This document shows positions 24,127-33,044 of a stretch of 64,000 nucleotides of DNA, one piece after another; within the stretch, counting starts at the first letter, position 1, and each line of letters begins with the position of its first letter. The stretch covers positions 496,001 to 560,000 of the forward strand of contig NZ_JAIMIC010000001.1 of the NCBI RefSeq assembly GCF_019966545.1, given 5' to 3'. The position numbers and the translations under genes are program-made. The DNA is from Heliomarina baculiformis. Lineage in GTDB: Bacteria; Pseudomonadota; Alphaproteobacteria; Rhodobacterales; Rhodobacteraceae. The notes below the pieces were generated by a model. It was not told the origin of the DNA, did no database searches, and was given only the letters and a program-made list of their open reading frames with translations.

Positions 24127-24576
24127 ATGAAGCGAAAGACCTTATTGGCCGTGGCGGCGATCATGGCCCTGCAATCAACCCTGACCATGCCGCGTGCGGC
24201 GCTTGCGCAAGAGGCAAATGCCTGCCCGGTGGATGGCTGCCTTGTCCAGATCACCTCGGTATCTGCGGAAGGTGACGAACTGGCGTTGACCTTCGAGGCG
24301 AATTTCGCCCCGGACATGTCGAAGAACCATATTCATGTCTGGTGGGGCGACCGTTTCACCGTACGTCAGGTCAGCAATAACGCCGAAACCGAATATGATC
24401 AAAAGCAGGGCGACTGGCACCCGACTGACGCCTATCCGGAATACGTGACGACCGGGGCCGCCTCGGTCAGCCAGCGTGCCGAGACCACGATGCTGTGCGT
24501 GTCGGCGGCGGATCGAAACCACGATATTCTCGACCCCGAAGCCTTTATGTGTGTCGACACCGCTGCCTTGTTCTGA
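24127..24576 (+). CDS. Small secreted Cys-containing protein of unknown function
   Basis: A 149-residue protein with a clear Sec signal peptide (MKRKTLLAVAAIMALQSTLT..., cleavage likely after AALA or AALAQ, about residue 27-28). The mature part begins EANACPVDGCLVQITSV and contains four Cys (a CPVDGC pair, MLCVS and FMCVD) that may form two disulfides. It also has a KNHIHVWWGDRF segment. No family recognised. It ends 12 bp before the STAND kinase gene on the same strand, so the two are almost surely one transcript. The kinase C-terminal propeller is predicted to face the periplasm, so this protein is a candidate partner or ligand; that is inference. Confidence 0.75.
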   Translation: MKRKTLLAVAAIMALQSTLTMPRAALAQEANACPVDGCLVQITSVSAEGDELALTFEANFAPDMSKNHIHVWWGDRFTVRQVSNNAETEYDQKQGDWHPTDAYPEYVTTGAASVSQRAETTMLCVSAADRNHDILDPEAFMCVDTAALF

Positions 24577-24588
24577 TCGCTCCTCGGA

Positions 24589-27500
24589 ATGGAACTTCCG
24601 GAATACATCGGCAGGTATGTCGTCCGCCGGCAGATCGCGCGCGGCGGGTTTGCCGTGGTGGCGCTTGCCTGGGACGAAGAACTGGCGGCGGAAGTTGCAA
24701 TCAAGATCCTTCACTACGATGACGAAGACCATGACGGGCTGAAGCAGCGTTTTGTCGAGGAAGCGCGGCTGTTGCGGCGCATCAAGTCTTACAGCCTTGT
24801 CAACGTTCACGACGTTGGAAGGCTTGGCGACGGACGACCCTATTTCGTCATGGATTATGCGGACCGTGGAACGCTGACCAACCGGGTTTCCGCGCGTCGG
24901 TTGGGCCATGAAGAGGCAACGCGCGGGCTGCCGCCGGATCAGGTTTTGCAGCTTGTCGACGCGCTGAGCGCGGGGCTGGCGGCGATCCACCGCGCCGGGG
25001 TGGTGCATCGCGATATCAAGCCGGACAACATCCTTTACCAGTCGATCGGTCCAAGGCCGCGCCCCTCGCCCGTCGGTTCCGAGGCGGAAACCATGGTTTT
25101 TTCCGAGCCGCCCCCTGCCTTTCAGGGTCAGGGCGAACGGGTAATCATCGGCGATCTCGGGATTGCGACCGACCTTCTGGGCCATGCGCCATCCTCTCTT
25201 ATCATGGCGGGCACACCGGCCTATATGGCGCCCGAACAGTACGAAGCCGACGGCGGTGCGACCCCGGCGGCGGATGTCTATTCCGCGACTGCCGTACTTT
25301 GGCATGCGATATGCGGGGATCGACCGCCGGAACAATTGGATAGCGGAGACGAGCTGGCGGTGCTGCCCCCGGCCTGGCACGATTTCTTTCAGCGCGGCAT
25401 GGCGGTAAACCCACAGGACAGGTTCGAGGATATCGACAGCTGGGGGCGCGCCGCGCATGACGCGCTGGCGTTGGTCGCGGCGCATAACCCGGTGGACCGG
25501 GGCGATTCGCGCGCGGGACACGCCGATCCGGCCACCAGCGCCGAATGCCCCTACCGGGGGCTCAGCGCGTTTCAGCCGGAAGATGCGAACCGGTTCTTTG
25601 GCCGCGAGGAGATCGTCGCCGACCTGATCGCCCGGTTGCAGGCGCAGCCCGTGCTGGTGGTTGGCGGACCGTCCGGCAGCGGCAAGAGCTCTCTTGTGCG
25701 GGCGGGGTTGATATCCTCGCTGCGACAGGGGGCCATTCCGGGGAGCGAGAACTGGCGGATCGAGCTGTTCACCCCGGGGCGGGATGCTCTGTCGGGCCTG
25801 TATTTCCGGCTGCGCGGTGACGATGGTGCGACGCGGGTGCGGCTGGAGGAATTCATCGCGCACCCCGGGCTTGCCCGCGAGGTGCTGACGGCCACGGCAA
25901 GCGAGCCGCTTTTGCTGGTCATCGACCAGTTCGAGGAGCTGTTCACGCTGAATACGCCAGAACAGGCCGCCGCCCTTGTCACGGCGCTGGCCGCGATCAC
26001 CGAGCCGGTCGAGAACCCGGTGCGGGTGGTCATCACGATCCGGGCGGATTTCTACGAAATGTGCGCCACGATCCCGTGGCTGGCCGAGGCGGTAAGCCGC
26101 AATCAGGTGCTGGTCGGGCCGATGACCCCTGCCGATCTGCGCCGGGCGGTGCTCGAACCGGCGCGGCGGGCGGGCTATTATATAGAGCAGCATCTGGTCG
26201 ATGCGATCGTAAATGACGCGGGCAGCGATGCGGGCGCCCTGCCCCTGCTGTCCCATGCGCTGGTCGAGACATGGATGCGGCGCATGGGATCGACACTGAC
26301 CCTTGAAGGCTATCAGGCCAGCGGTGGCATGGCGGGTGCGGTGCGGCAGACGGCGGATGCGGTGTTCGACACGGTGTTCACGGATGAGGAACGGCGGGTG
26401 GCGAAACGGCTGCTGCTTGGGCTGGTAAGTCCCGGCGAAGGCGGGGCGGACACGCGGCGCATCGTGGCGCGGTCCGAACTGGAGAACGACGCCGACGCCG
26501 AGGTGCTTGACCGGGTGATCCGCCGTCTGACCGAAGCCCGCCTGCTGACGGTGGATGACGAGACGGTGCAGATCTCGCATGAGGCGCTGCTCCGGTCATG
26601 GCCAACACTGCGGCGCTGGATCGAGACCTCGCGCGCGGATCTGCGCACCCGGCTGCGGATCATCCAGTTGGCCGAGGACTGGATCGAGGGGGAGCGTGAC
26701 CCGGAGCTGCTGCTACGGGGTGCGCGGCTTGACTATCTGCACGAATGGTTCGTGAAGAACCGCGACAAGACCGGCGCGCTGGAGTGCGAGTTCATCGGCG
26801 CGTCGGTCGCTCGGCGCGATGTGGAACACGCAGCGCAGACCCAGCGGCGGGCAAGACGCAGACGCTGGCAGGTTGCGTCGGTCAGCGGGCTGGCGTTGCT
26901 GGCGATCGGGGCGACGCTGGCCTCGATCATGGCCTATCAGCAATCGCTACAGGCCCGGCATAACGCCGAACTGGCCGAGGCGGCGAGCGAACAGGCGCAG
27001 GAGAGTTTCGCCAGCGCGCTTGGCGCGGCGGCCGCGGGCTATACGCAGGACGACCCGCTGCTGGCACTAAACCTGGCAGCGCAGTCGATCACCCGCTCGA
27101 CCTCGCCACGAACGACTTTTGACGCGCGGGTGGCCTTGCTTCAGGCGCGGCAGGTGCTGGCAAAGGGCGCACCGGTGCCGCTGGGCGCGCCCGTCGCGGC
27201 GGGGGATGCGCTGGCCTTGTCGATGTCGCCGGACGGACGGTTCGTGGTGACCGGCGGACGCGACGGGACGATCCGGATTATCGATACACGCAGCCGCCGC
27301 CGCATCGGAACCATGTATGACGCGAGCATCGGCGGCATACAGGACATCCATTTCGCGCCGGACGGTCATTCGTTTGGCGCGGTCGGAGACCGGGGAAAGC
27401 TGATGGTCTGGCCCTTTGACGCGGGATTGGCAGGAACGCCCATCACCGTTGGGGAAACCAGCGATGTGCTCTGGCGGCTGGCTTTTGATCCTGTGTCAAA

Positions 27501-29076
27501 GGTGGTGGCGACCTCGGGCGAGGATGGCAATGTGCGGATCTGGCCGCTTGAGGGCGAAACGCTGGGCCAGAGCCGCGTGCTGGCGCGGCGCAGCGGCGGC
27601 GATTTCACCTCGGTCGCCTTTGGGCCACGCGGCGATATGGTGGCCGCCGGAAACGGTCTTGGCGAAATTCGCGCATGGTCTTACCCTTCAGGAAAGGAAC
27701 TGTTTGCGCCGCTTGCCAGCCTGCATTCGAGCGATATCTGGGAGCTGGCCTTTAGCAGCGACGGCAACCTGCTGGCCACGGCAAGCAGCGATGGCAGCGC
27801 CTCGGTCGTTTTGCCCGATACCGGCAAACCCTGGGGTCATGCCTTTGAAAGCGAGGACAAGATCGGCGCGGTTGTCTTTCTGCCCGCTGATCGCGCACTG
27901 GTGGCGGGCGGGCCGGATGGCAAGCTGTATTTGCGCGACCTTGGATCGGGCGGGACGGAACTGCGCTCGCCCGCCGGGCATACGCGGCCGATCATCGATA
28001 TCGCCATTTCACCGGAAGTGCCGATGGCCGCGACGCTGGGCATGGATCAGCAGATACGCCTGTGGCGGCTGGGACCGGTGCCGGCATTATCGAGCGATTT
28101 CACCGTAGCTTCGGGCGCAAAGGCGCGCGGCGTTGCGCTTGGCGCGGAGCGGCTTGCCTATGCGGATACCGCCGGGATCGTGACGACCGTTGGTCTGGAC
28201 CGGAGAGCTTCTCCAATCGCCCGACCCATTCATGACAATCAGGTCTGGGCGCTGGCCTATGCACCGGAAGGCGCTCGGATCGCCAGTGCGGACCGCAACG
28301 GGCGGGTCGAGATTTGGGATGCCAATGTGGAGGCGGCGCGGATCAGCCTGCCCGCGCGGGAGGTGCCCGTCTGGTCGCTGACCTTTGATGCGGAAGGTGC
28401 CCGTTTGGCGGTAGCTTACGAGGATTCAGTTCGGATTTACGATGTCACCACCGGCGAGGTGACCGCCACATTCGAGCCGCCCGAAGGGGATGTGACCCGC
28501 GCGGCGCTGGACCGAGGCTTTCACCGGCTGGCGATGGCCACGACGAGTGGCAAGGCCTTTATCTGGGAGTTGGGCAGTGACAAACGGCCCCTGGCACTGG
28601 ACGTGACGCCGAATATCGTCTGGTCGGTTTCCTTCAGCGCGGACGGGGCGACGCTGGCGACTGCCGACAGCGACGAAGTGATCGCGATCTGGTCGATGCC
28701 CGAGGGCATCCGCCGCGCGAATTTCAGCGGCCATGTGCGCGGGGCGACGGATGTGCTGCTGCTGGGCGACGGCTCGACGGTGGTGGCGAGCGACCGTGGC
28801 GGCGGGTTGCATTTCTGGGACCTGACCTATGACAAGGGGATCGGTCAGATCGCGGCAGCCCATGACGGAGCCATCTGGCGGCTTGCGGCCCATCCAGACG
28901 GGCGGCGGTTTGCCAGCGCGGGAGATGACGGGGTGGTGCGGCTTTGGGACCTGTTCAGCCTGCAAACGGCCTGCGATCTGAGCCGCGAGGCGCTTGGGTC
29001 GCAGCGGCGCGCACAGTACCTTGGCGGGCCGGACGCGCCGGACATGTGCCGCGACGACCATGGCAACAATCGCTGA
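24589..29076 (+). CDS. Ser/Thr kinase - nSTAND1 NTPase - transmembrane - 14-blade WD40 protein
   Basis: A 1495-residue signalling protein. The N-terminal Hanks-type kinase (about 7-290) has IARGGFAVV, Lys39 in VAIK, HRDIKPDN with Asp142, DLG (189-191) in place of DFG, and APE at 214-216. A STAND-type NTPase follows from about residue 320 (CPYRGLSAFQPEDANRFFGRE), with Walker A GPSGSGKSS near 360 and Walker B LLVIDQFEELF near 445. An Arg-rich stretch (RRARRRRW) precedes one membrane helix at about 761-783, so the N-terminal part should be cytoplasmic and the rest periplasmic. After a short coiled coil come 14 WD40-like repeats (about 870-1490), enough for two seven-bladed propellers. No frameshift. 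STAND proteins act in signalling and in some phage-defence systems; the role here is unknown. Confidence 0.9.
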   Translation: MELPEYIGRYVVRRQIARGGFAVVALAWDEELAAEVAIKILHYDDEDHDGLKQRFVEEARLLRRIKSYSLVNVHDVGRLGDGRPYFVMDYADRGTLTNRVSARRLGHEEATRGLPPDQVLQLVDALSAGLAAIHRAGVVHRDIKPDNILYQSIGPRPRPSPVGSEAETMVFSEPPPAFQGQGERVIIGDLGIATDLLGHAPSSLIMAGTPAYMAPEQYEADGGATPAADVYSATAVLWHAICGDRPPEQLDSGDELAVLPPAWHDFFQRGMAVNPQDRFEDIDSWGRAAHDALALVAAHNPVDRGDSRAGHADPATSAECPYRGLSAFQPEDANRFFGREEIVADLIARLQAQPVLVVGGPSGSGKSSLVRAGLISSLRQGAIPGSENWRIELFTPGRDALSGLYFRLRGDDGATRVRLEEFIAHPGLAREVLTATASEPLLLVIDQFEELFTLNTPEQAAALVTALAAITEPVENPVRVVITIRADFYEMCATIPWLAEAVSRNQVLVGPMTPADLRRAVLEPARRAGYYIEQHLVDAIVNDAGSDAGALPLLSHALVETWMRRMGSTLTLEGYQASGGMAGAVRQTADAVFDTVFTDEERRVAKRLLLGLVSPGEGGADTRRIVARSELENDADAEVLDRVIRRLTEARLLTVDDETVQISHEALLRSWPTLRRWIETSRADLRTRLRIIQLAEDWIEGERDPELLLRGARLDYLHEWFVKNRDKTGALECEFIGASVARRDVEHAAQTQRRARRRRWQVASVSGLALLAIGATLASIMAYQQSLQARHNAELAEAASEQAQESFASALGAAAAGYTQDDPLLALNLAAQSITRSTSPRTTFDARVALLQARQVLAKGAPVPLGAPVAAGDALALSMSPDGRFVVTGGRDGTIRIIDTRSRRRIGTMYDASIGGIQDIHFAPDGHSFGAVGDRGKLMVWPFDAGLAGTPITVGETSDVLWRLAFDPVSKVVATSGEDGNVRIWPLEGETLGQSRVLARRSGGDFTSVAFGPRGDMVAAGNGLGEIRAWSYPSGKELFAPLASLHSSDIWELAFSSDGNLLATASSDGSASVVLPDTGKPWGHAFESEDKIGAVVFLPADRALVAGGPDGKLYLRDLGSGGTELRSPAGHTRPIIDIAISPEVPMAATLGMDQQIRLWRLGPVPALSSDFTVASGAKARGVALGAERLAYADTAGIVTTVGLDRRASPIARPIHDNQVWALAYAPEGARIASADRNGRVEIWDANVEAARISLPAREVPVWSLTFDAEGARLAVAYEDSVRIYDVTTGEVTATFEPPEGDVTRAALDRGFHRLAMATTSGKAFIWELGSDKRPLALDVTPNIVWSVSFSADGATLATADSDEVIAIWSMPEGIRRANFSGHVRGATDVLLLGDGSTVVASDRGGGLHFWDLTYDKGIGQIAAAHDGAIWRLAAHPDGRRFASAGDDGVVRLWDLFSLQTACDLSREALGSQRRAQYLGGPDAPDMCRDDHGNNR

Positions 29077-29085
29077 AGCGCCGCG

Positions 29086-29598
29086 TCAGAGGTATTTCGT
29101 CGGGATCGCGGTGGTGAATTTAAGCTCTTCCATCGAGATCATCGAATTAATTTTACTGAACTCCAGCCGTTCGATCATCTTTTTATATACCATGTCATAG
29201 GTAGCGATGTCGGGCACCACCACCTTGAGAATGTAATCGACCGAACCGCTGAGCCGGTAGGCTTCGACAACCTCGGGGATTTCGTCCACGAGGTCGCAGA
29301 ATTTCTTGAGCCATGACATTTCGTGGCGCGGGGTGCTGACGCCAATGAATACGGTCATCGGCACGTTGGCACGCTCCTGATCGACGAGAACCACGCGGCC
29401 CTTGATCAGACCCGCTTCCTCCATCCGCTTGATGCGACGCCAGCAGGGCGTCGCGGAAAGACCGACGGACTCGGCGATCGCGCTGATCACCGTGTCGCTG
29501 TCGTTCTGGAGGATGTCGAGAATCTGCTGGTCGATCTCGTCAAAGCTGAGACTCTCGACGGGTTTGCTCCCGGTTTTCCTGAGCTTGCCGTTGCTCAT
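29086..29598 (-). CDS. Lrp/AsnC family regulator, DecR-like subgroup
   Basis: A 170-residue protein with an N-terminal winged HTH (IDQQILDILQNDSDTVISAIAESVGLSATPCWRRIKRMEEAGLIKG) and a C-terminal RAM ligand/oligomerisation domain ending MEELKFTTAIPTKYL. The ATPCWRRIKRMEE helix and the YRLSGSVDYILKVVVPDIATYD region resemble DecR/YbaO, a cysteine-responsive activator. The start ATG overlaps the stop of the VOC gene upstream by four bases. It is a candidate regulator of the catabolic operon beginning at 31397, whose promoter carries two long inverted repeats. Confidence 0.88.
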   Translation of the reverse strand: MSNGKLRKTGSKPVESLSFDEIDQQILDILQNDSDTVISAIAESVGLSATPCWRRIKRMEEAGLIKGRVVLVDQERANVPMTVFIGVSTPRHEMSWLKKFCDLVDEIPEVVEAYRLSGSVDYILKVVVPDIATYDMVYKKMIERLEFSKINSMISMEELKFTTAIPTKYL

Positions 29599-30455
29599 GC
29601 GGGGATGAACTCGAGGATGACGCCCGAGGTGTATTCCGGCGCGACGGCAAAGCCCGCATCGGTCGTTGAAACGGGAATCGAGGCGCTGGCCATGCAGGCA
29701 CGGGCCGCGGCCATGTCCGATACCTTGACGCGCAGGCCGGTGAATGCGCCACGGGGCGTCTGGGCAAGGTCAATGGAAGGGTAGAGTTCCGCCATTTTCG
29801 CCTCGCTCATCACCATGAGCGGTGCTGAATCGCTGCCGGTGTCGACCGTATATATGTCGTCCTCTTCGGAGACGCTGCCCTCGGCCCAGAGCTTAGCGAA
29901 GCCATCGGCATCCTTTTTCGCATCGTCCGAGATCGCGAGGATTGCGCCCAGGCCGCAGGCGGTGTTGGGATGCACGAGCAGTTCGGGAATCCAAACGGTT
30001 TCGGGCGTCTTGTGCTGGCACATGAAGACCGAGCCAAGCGGCACGATATCGGCGTCGAACATGACGGTGGAGAAAGCCGCCGTGCCGGTGCCGCCATCGG
30101 GGAGCGGCACGGGGCGTTCAAAACTGCCGAGACCGTGGGTGCCAAGACCAAGCTCGGCAAGATCGCTGGCCGCGCCTTCGGCGGTGTCGATACGGCAGGC
30201 AACGGCGTGCAGCCCCTGCCCCTGTTCGGCCAGCGCCTTGCCGCGTTCCGCGTTGCCGGGCGTGGGCCGCAGAAGGCCGAGCAGTTCAAAGTAATCGTCG
30301 GGGAACATGATGGTGTAATTGGCCGAGCCCTTGGCCTCGGAATGCAGGCCGCGCGGCGAGAGGTTGAAACCAAGCGCCTCGTATTGCTCGGCGGCCTGAT
30401 CGAGATCGTTCACCAGGACAAAGCAGTGATCGACGCCTTTGACGGGGTGGGACAT
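29595..30455 (-). CDS. VOC superfamily (glyoxalase/dioxygenase-like) protein
   Basis: A 286-residue protein that starts GVDHCFVLVNDLDQAAEQYEALGFNLSPRG, the classic opening strand-helix of a VOC module, followed by YFELLGLLRP with a Glu where a metal ligand is expected. The C-terminal half (FTGLRVKVSDMAAARACMASASIPV) is a second module, so there are two modules in one chain. Probably a metal-dependent lyase, dioxygenase or isomerase; substrate unknown. Coupled to the Lrp gene and about 40 bp downstream of an SDR gene. Confidence 0.8.
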   Translation of the reverse strand: MSHPVKGVDHCFVLVNDLDQAAEQYEALGFNLSPRGLHSEAKGSANYTIMFPDDYFELLGLLRPTPGNAERGKALAEQGQGLHAVACRIDTAEGAASDLAELGLGTHGLGSFERPVPLPDGGTGTAAFSTVMFDADIVPLGSVFMCQHKTPETVWIPELLVHPNTACGLGAILAISDDAKKDADGFAKLWAEGSVSEEDDIYTVDTGSDSAPLMVMSEAKMAELYPSIDLAQTPRGAFTGLRVKVSDMAAARACMASASIPVSTTDAGFAVAPEYTSGVILEFIPA

Positions 30456-30496
30456 GTAGGGCTCCTTGTTGCCGGTTCGTCCGGGTTAATGTGGGG

Positions 30497-31207
30497 TCAA
30501 CGGCGCACCGGCGCCAGTACGATTTCGTGAACGGCGACCAAAGGGTTCATCCGGGCCACGTAGAGCGCGGTTTCGGCCATATCCTCGGGCTGGATCATCG
30601 CCTTCATGGTCGAGACGTCAAACCCGGGGCGGCGGGTGAGCAGCGGCGTCGCGACCTCTGCCGGGCAGAGTGCGGTGGAGCGGATTCCGTTCACGCCCTC
30701 CTGATCGTTCAGGCTGGCGGAGATATCCGAGAGCGCGTGTTTCGACGCGCCATAAGCAACGCCGCCATTGGCGGAGTGAAAGCGGCCAGCCCAGCTTGAG
30801 GTGTGGATCATGATGCCGTCCTTTTGGGCGCGCATGATCGGCAGGCAGGCGGCAATGACATTGAGCGCGCCGGTCACGTTCACGTCGAGCAGACGATCCC
30901 AACTTTCCCAGTCGAGGTCCGCCCAGCGCCGTTTGGGAATGTTCATACCGGCGTTGTTGCACAGGATCTGGATGCCCTCGCCCCAGTCAGAGACTTGCTG
31001 TGCGGCGGAGGCCATGCCGGCCCGGTCGGTCACATCGCCGGGTACGATCAGAGAAGGTGCCTCGTCCGGAAGAGAGGCGGCGACCTCTTCAAGAGATTCC
31101 CGGTTGCGTGCGGTCAGGGCAACGCGGTACCCGGCCCCGGCAAAGCCGCGCGCCAGCGCCGCGCCGATTCCGGAACCTGCACCCGTGATCCAAACAGTTT
31201 GCAGCAT
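30497..31207 (-). CDS. Short-chain dehydrogenase/reductase
   Basis: Classical SDR of 236 residues: Rossmann TGAGSGIGAALARG, NNAGMN, the catalytic Ser in MIHTSSWAGR and the YGASK motif. Start chosen at MLQTVWITG with AAAGG eight bases upstream; an ATG 15 bases earlier (31222) is possible. It heads the minus-strand SDR-VOC-Lrp run and diverges from the ABC transporter operon. Substrate unknown; probably a hydroxyl/keto interconversion in the same pathway. Confidence 0.88.
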   Translation of the reverse strand: MLQTVWITGAGSGIGAALARGFAGAGYRVALTARNRESLEEVAASLPDEAPSLIVPGDVTDRAGMASAAQQVSDWGEGIQILCNNAGMNIPKRRWADLDWESWDRLLDVNVTGALNVIAACLPIMRAQKDGIMIHTSSWAGRFHSANGGVAYGASKHALSDISASLNDQEGVNGIRSTALCPAEVATPLLTRRPGFDVSTMKAMIQPEDMAETALYVARMNPLVAVHEIVLAPVRR

Positions 31208-31243
31208 CAGCGTGCCTTTCATGTTGTCATTTGCTGAACATCT

Positions 31244-31336
31244 ATACTATGTTTGATGAATATCATAGTATCACATTCTTATCTGGACTAAAAAGTTAGA
31301 ATGTGAGTTGACGTAGTTGATGAGCTTCCACAAATT
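31244..31336 (+). promoter_or_regulatory. Promoter with two inverted repeats ahead of the ABC/catabolic operon
   Basis: Two perfect inverted repeats: ATACTATG (31244-31251) with CATAGTAT (31264-31271), and TCACATTCT (31271-31279) with AGAATGTGA (31298-31306). Two bases on lies TTGACG (31308-31313), then a 17-bp spacer and CAAATT (31331-31336), a plausible sigma-70 promoter for the operon at 31397. The arms are long and A+T-rich, as for Lrp-type sites; the DecR-like Lrp 2 kb away is the obvious candidate. Confidence 0.55.
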
Positions 31337-31396
31337 AGGCTTACCCCAGCGGAACCTTGCGATTCCGCAGGTAAGCAACCAACAGGGAACTTGGAC

Positions 31397-32986
31397 ATGA
31401 AGAAGCGACTATCACGTCTCGGCCTCGCCTTTGTTGGCGCTGCGGCGCTTGGAGCGCCCATCGCTACAAATGCGCAGGAGGTAAAAACCGGTGGCACCGC
31501 CATCATTCACATGATCTCGGAACAGCGCACGCTCAACCCTGCGCTGCGCGCGTCGACCGGCGTCTACAACATTTCGGGCAAGATCGTCGAACCGCTGATC
31601 GACAAGAGCTATGACGGCTATGAGCCTGTTTTGGCGACGGACTGGTCGAGCTCGGAAGACGGGCTGGCGATCACCGTCAACCTGCGCGAGGGCGTGAAAT
31701 GGCACGACGGTGAGGATTTCACCTGCGAAGACGTGTCTTTCACCGCTATGAACATGTGGAAGGAACTGCTGAACTATTCCTCGGCGCTTCAGTCCAATCT
31801 TGAATCGGTCGACTGCCCCGATCCGCATACGGCCGTTTTCAACTATTCCAAGCCGATGCCGCTTGAGTTGTTCGTCGCGGCGATGCCCGACCTTGGCCAC
31901 CCGATGCCCAAGCACCTTTACGAAGGCACCGATATCCTCAAGAACGAGCTGAACACAGCGCCCATCGGCACCGGCCCGTTCAAGTTCGTCGAATACGAGC
32001 GCGGTCAATACGTGATGGCGGTCAAGAACGAGGATTACTGGCGCGAGGGCTATCCCTATCTGGATCGCATCGTCTGGCGGTTCATCAAGGACAAATCCGC
32101 CGCTGCTGCCGCGCTGGAAGCGGGCGAAGTGCATGAGTCCGGGTTCATTGGCGTGTCGATGGCGGATGTTGAGCGTCTGTCGGAAGATGACCGTTTCGAC
32201 GTCGGCACCAAGGGCTATGAGAATAACGTCGCCCACTCGACCGTCGAGTTCAACCATCGCAACCCGATCCTTGCCGATCTGAAGGTACGTCAGGCGATCT
32301 ATCACGGGCTGGATATCGATTACGCGATCGACACGATCATGCGCGGCTTTGCCAAGCCCGGCCGTGGTCCGGTGCCGTCGGCGGGTGGTGCGAACTATAC
32401 CGATGACGTCAAGACCTATGACTATGATCCTGAGCTGGCCAAGGAGATGCTGGACGAAGCCGGTTATCCGGTGAAGGATGACGGGTTCCGTTTCAAGCTG
32501 CGCCACCGTCCGGCACCCTGGGGCGAGTACACCCAGCTTTGGGCCGAGTATTTCGCGCAGGCGATGAAGGAAATCGACATCGACGTGGAGATCCTGACCA
32601 ATGACGCGCCGGGCTTCCTGAACGGCGTCTATCGTGACCACGATTTCGACACGGCGAACGGCTGGCACCAATTCCGTTCGGACCCTGCGGTTTCGACGAT
32701 GGTCTGGCTGCGGTCGGGTCAGCCCAACGGTACGCCCTGGACCAACCAGTTCGGCTGGCAGAGCGACGAGATGGATCAGATGATCGACGATGCGGCCTCC
32801 GAGCTTGACCCGGATAAGCGCGCCGAGATGTATCACGAGATCCAGAAGAAGGCGATGGAAGAGCTGCCGGTGATCTTTGCCATCGAGCATCCCTTTATCT
32901 CGGTTACCTCCAAGAAGCTGAAGAACCACCACAACACCCCGCGGTGGAATTCCTCGAGCTGGTACGACCTGTGGCTCGACGAGTGA
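31397..32986 (+). CDS. Peptide-type ABC transporter substrate-binding protein (SBP family 5)
   Basis: A 529-residue periplasmic binding protein (DppA/OppA-like). Signal peptide MKKRLSRLGLAFVGAAALGAPIATNAQ, then GGTAIIHMISEQRTLNPALRAST, WSSSEDGLAITVNLREGVKWHDGEDFT and IGTGPFKFVEYERGQY, all typical of family 5. The ATG at 31397 with AGGGAAC eight bases upstream is preferred to the TTG at 31391. First gene of an operon of eight. Ligand unknown; later genes suggest an acylated or sulfur-containing amino acid derivative. Confidence 0.92.
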   Translation: MKKRLSRLGLAFVGAAALGAPIATNAQEVKTGGTAIIHMISEQRTLNPALRASTGVYNISGKIVEPLIDKSYDGYEPVLATDWSSSEDGLAITVNLREGVKWHDGEDFTCEDVSFTAMNMWKELLNYSSALQSNLESVDCPDPHTAVFNYSKPMPLELFVAAMPDLGHPMPKHLYEGTDILKNELNTAPIGTGPFKFVEYERGQYVMAVKNEDYWREGYPYLDRIVWRFIKDKSAAAAALEAGEVHESGFIGVSMADVERLSEDDRFDVGTKGYENNVAHSTVEFNHRNPILADLKVRQAIYHGLDIDYAIDTIMRGFAKPGRGPVPSAGGANYTDDVKTYDYDPELAKEMLDEAGYPVKDDGFRFKLRHRPAPWGEYTQLWAEYFAQAMKEIDIDVEILTNDAPGFLNGVYRDHDFDTANGWHQFRSDPAVSTMVWLRSGQPNGTPWTNQFGWQSDEMDQMIDDAASELDPDKRAEMYHEIQKKAMEELPVIFAIEHPFISVTSKKLKNHHNTPRWNSSSWYDLWLDE

Positions 32987-32996
32987 TCTGAAAATC

Positions 32997-33020
32997 GGGC
33001 GGGCCGGATGCGGCCTGCCC
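32997..33020 (+). promoter_or_regulatory. Intercistronic stem-loop after the binding-protein gene
   Basis: GGGCGGGCCG (32997-33006) pairs with CGGCCTGCCC (33011-33020) around GATG, with one G-U pair and no T run. A stem here, between a binding-protein gene and its permease genes, commonly shields the upstream mRNA and keeps the binding protein more abundant. Role inferred from position. Confidence 0.5.
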
Positions 33021-33044
33021 ACCTCCTCTCTCGAAAGAAGATTG

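Noticed and set aside
24175-26580. Long minus-strand open frame (about 800 codons) opposite the STAND kinase
   Set aside because: Composition (Arg, His, Gly, Pro rich) is that of an antisense frame of G+C-rich coding DNA; the plus strand has clear kinase and NTPase motifs.
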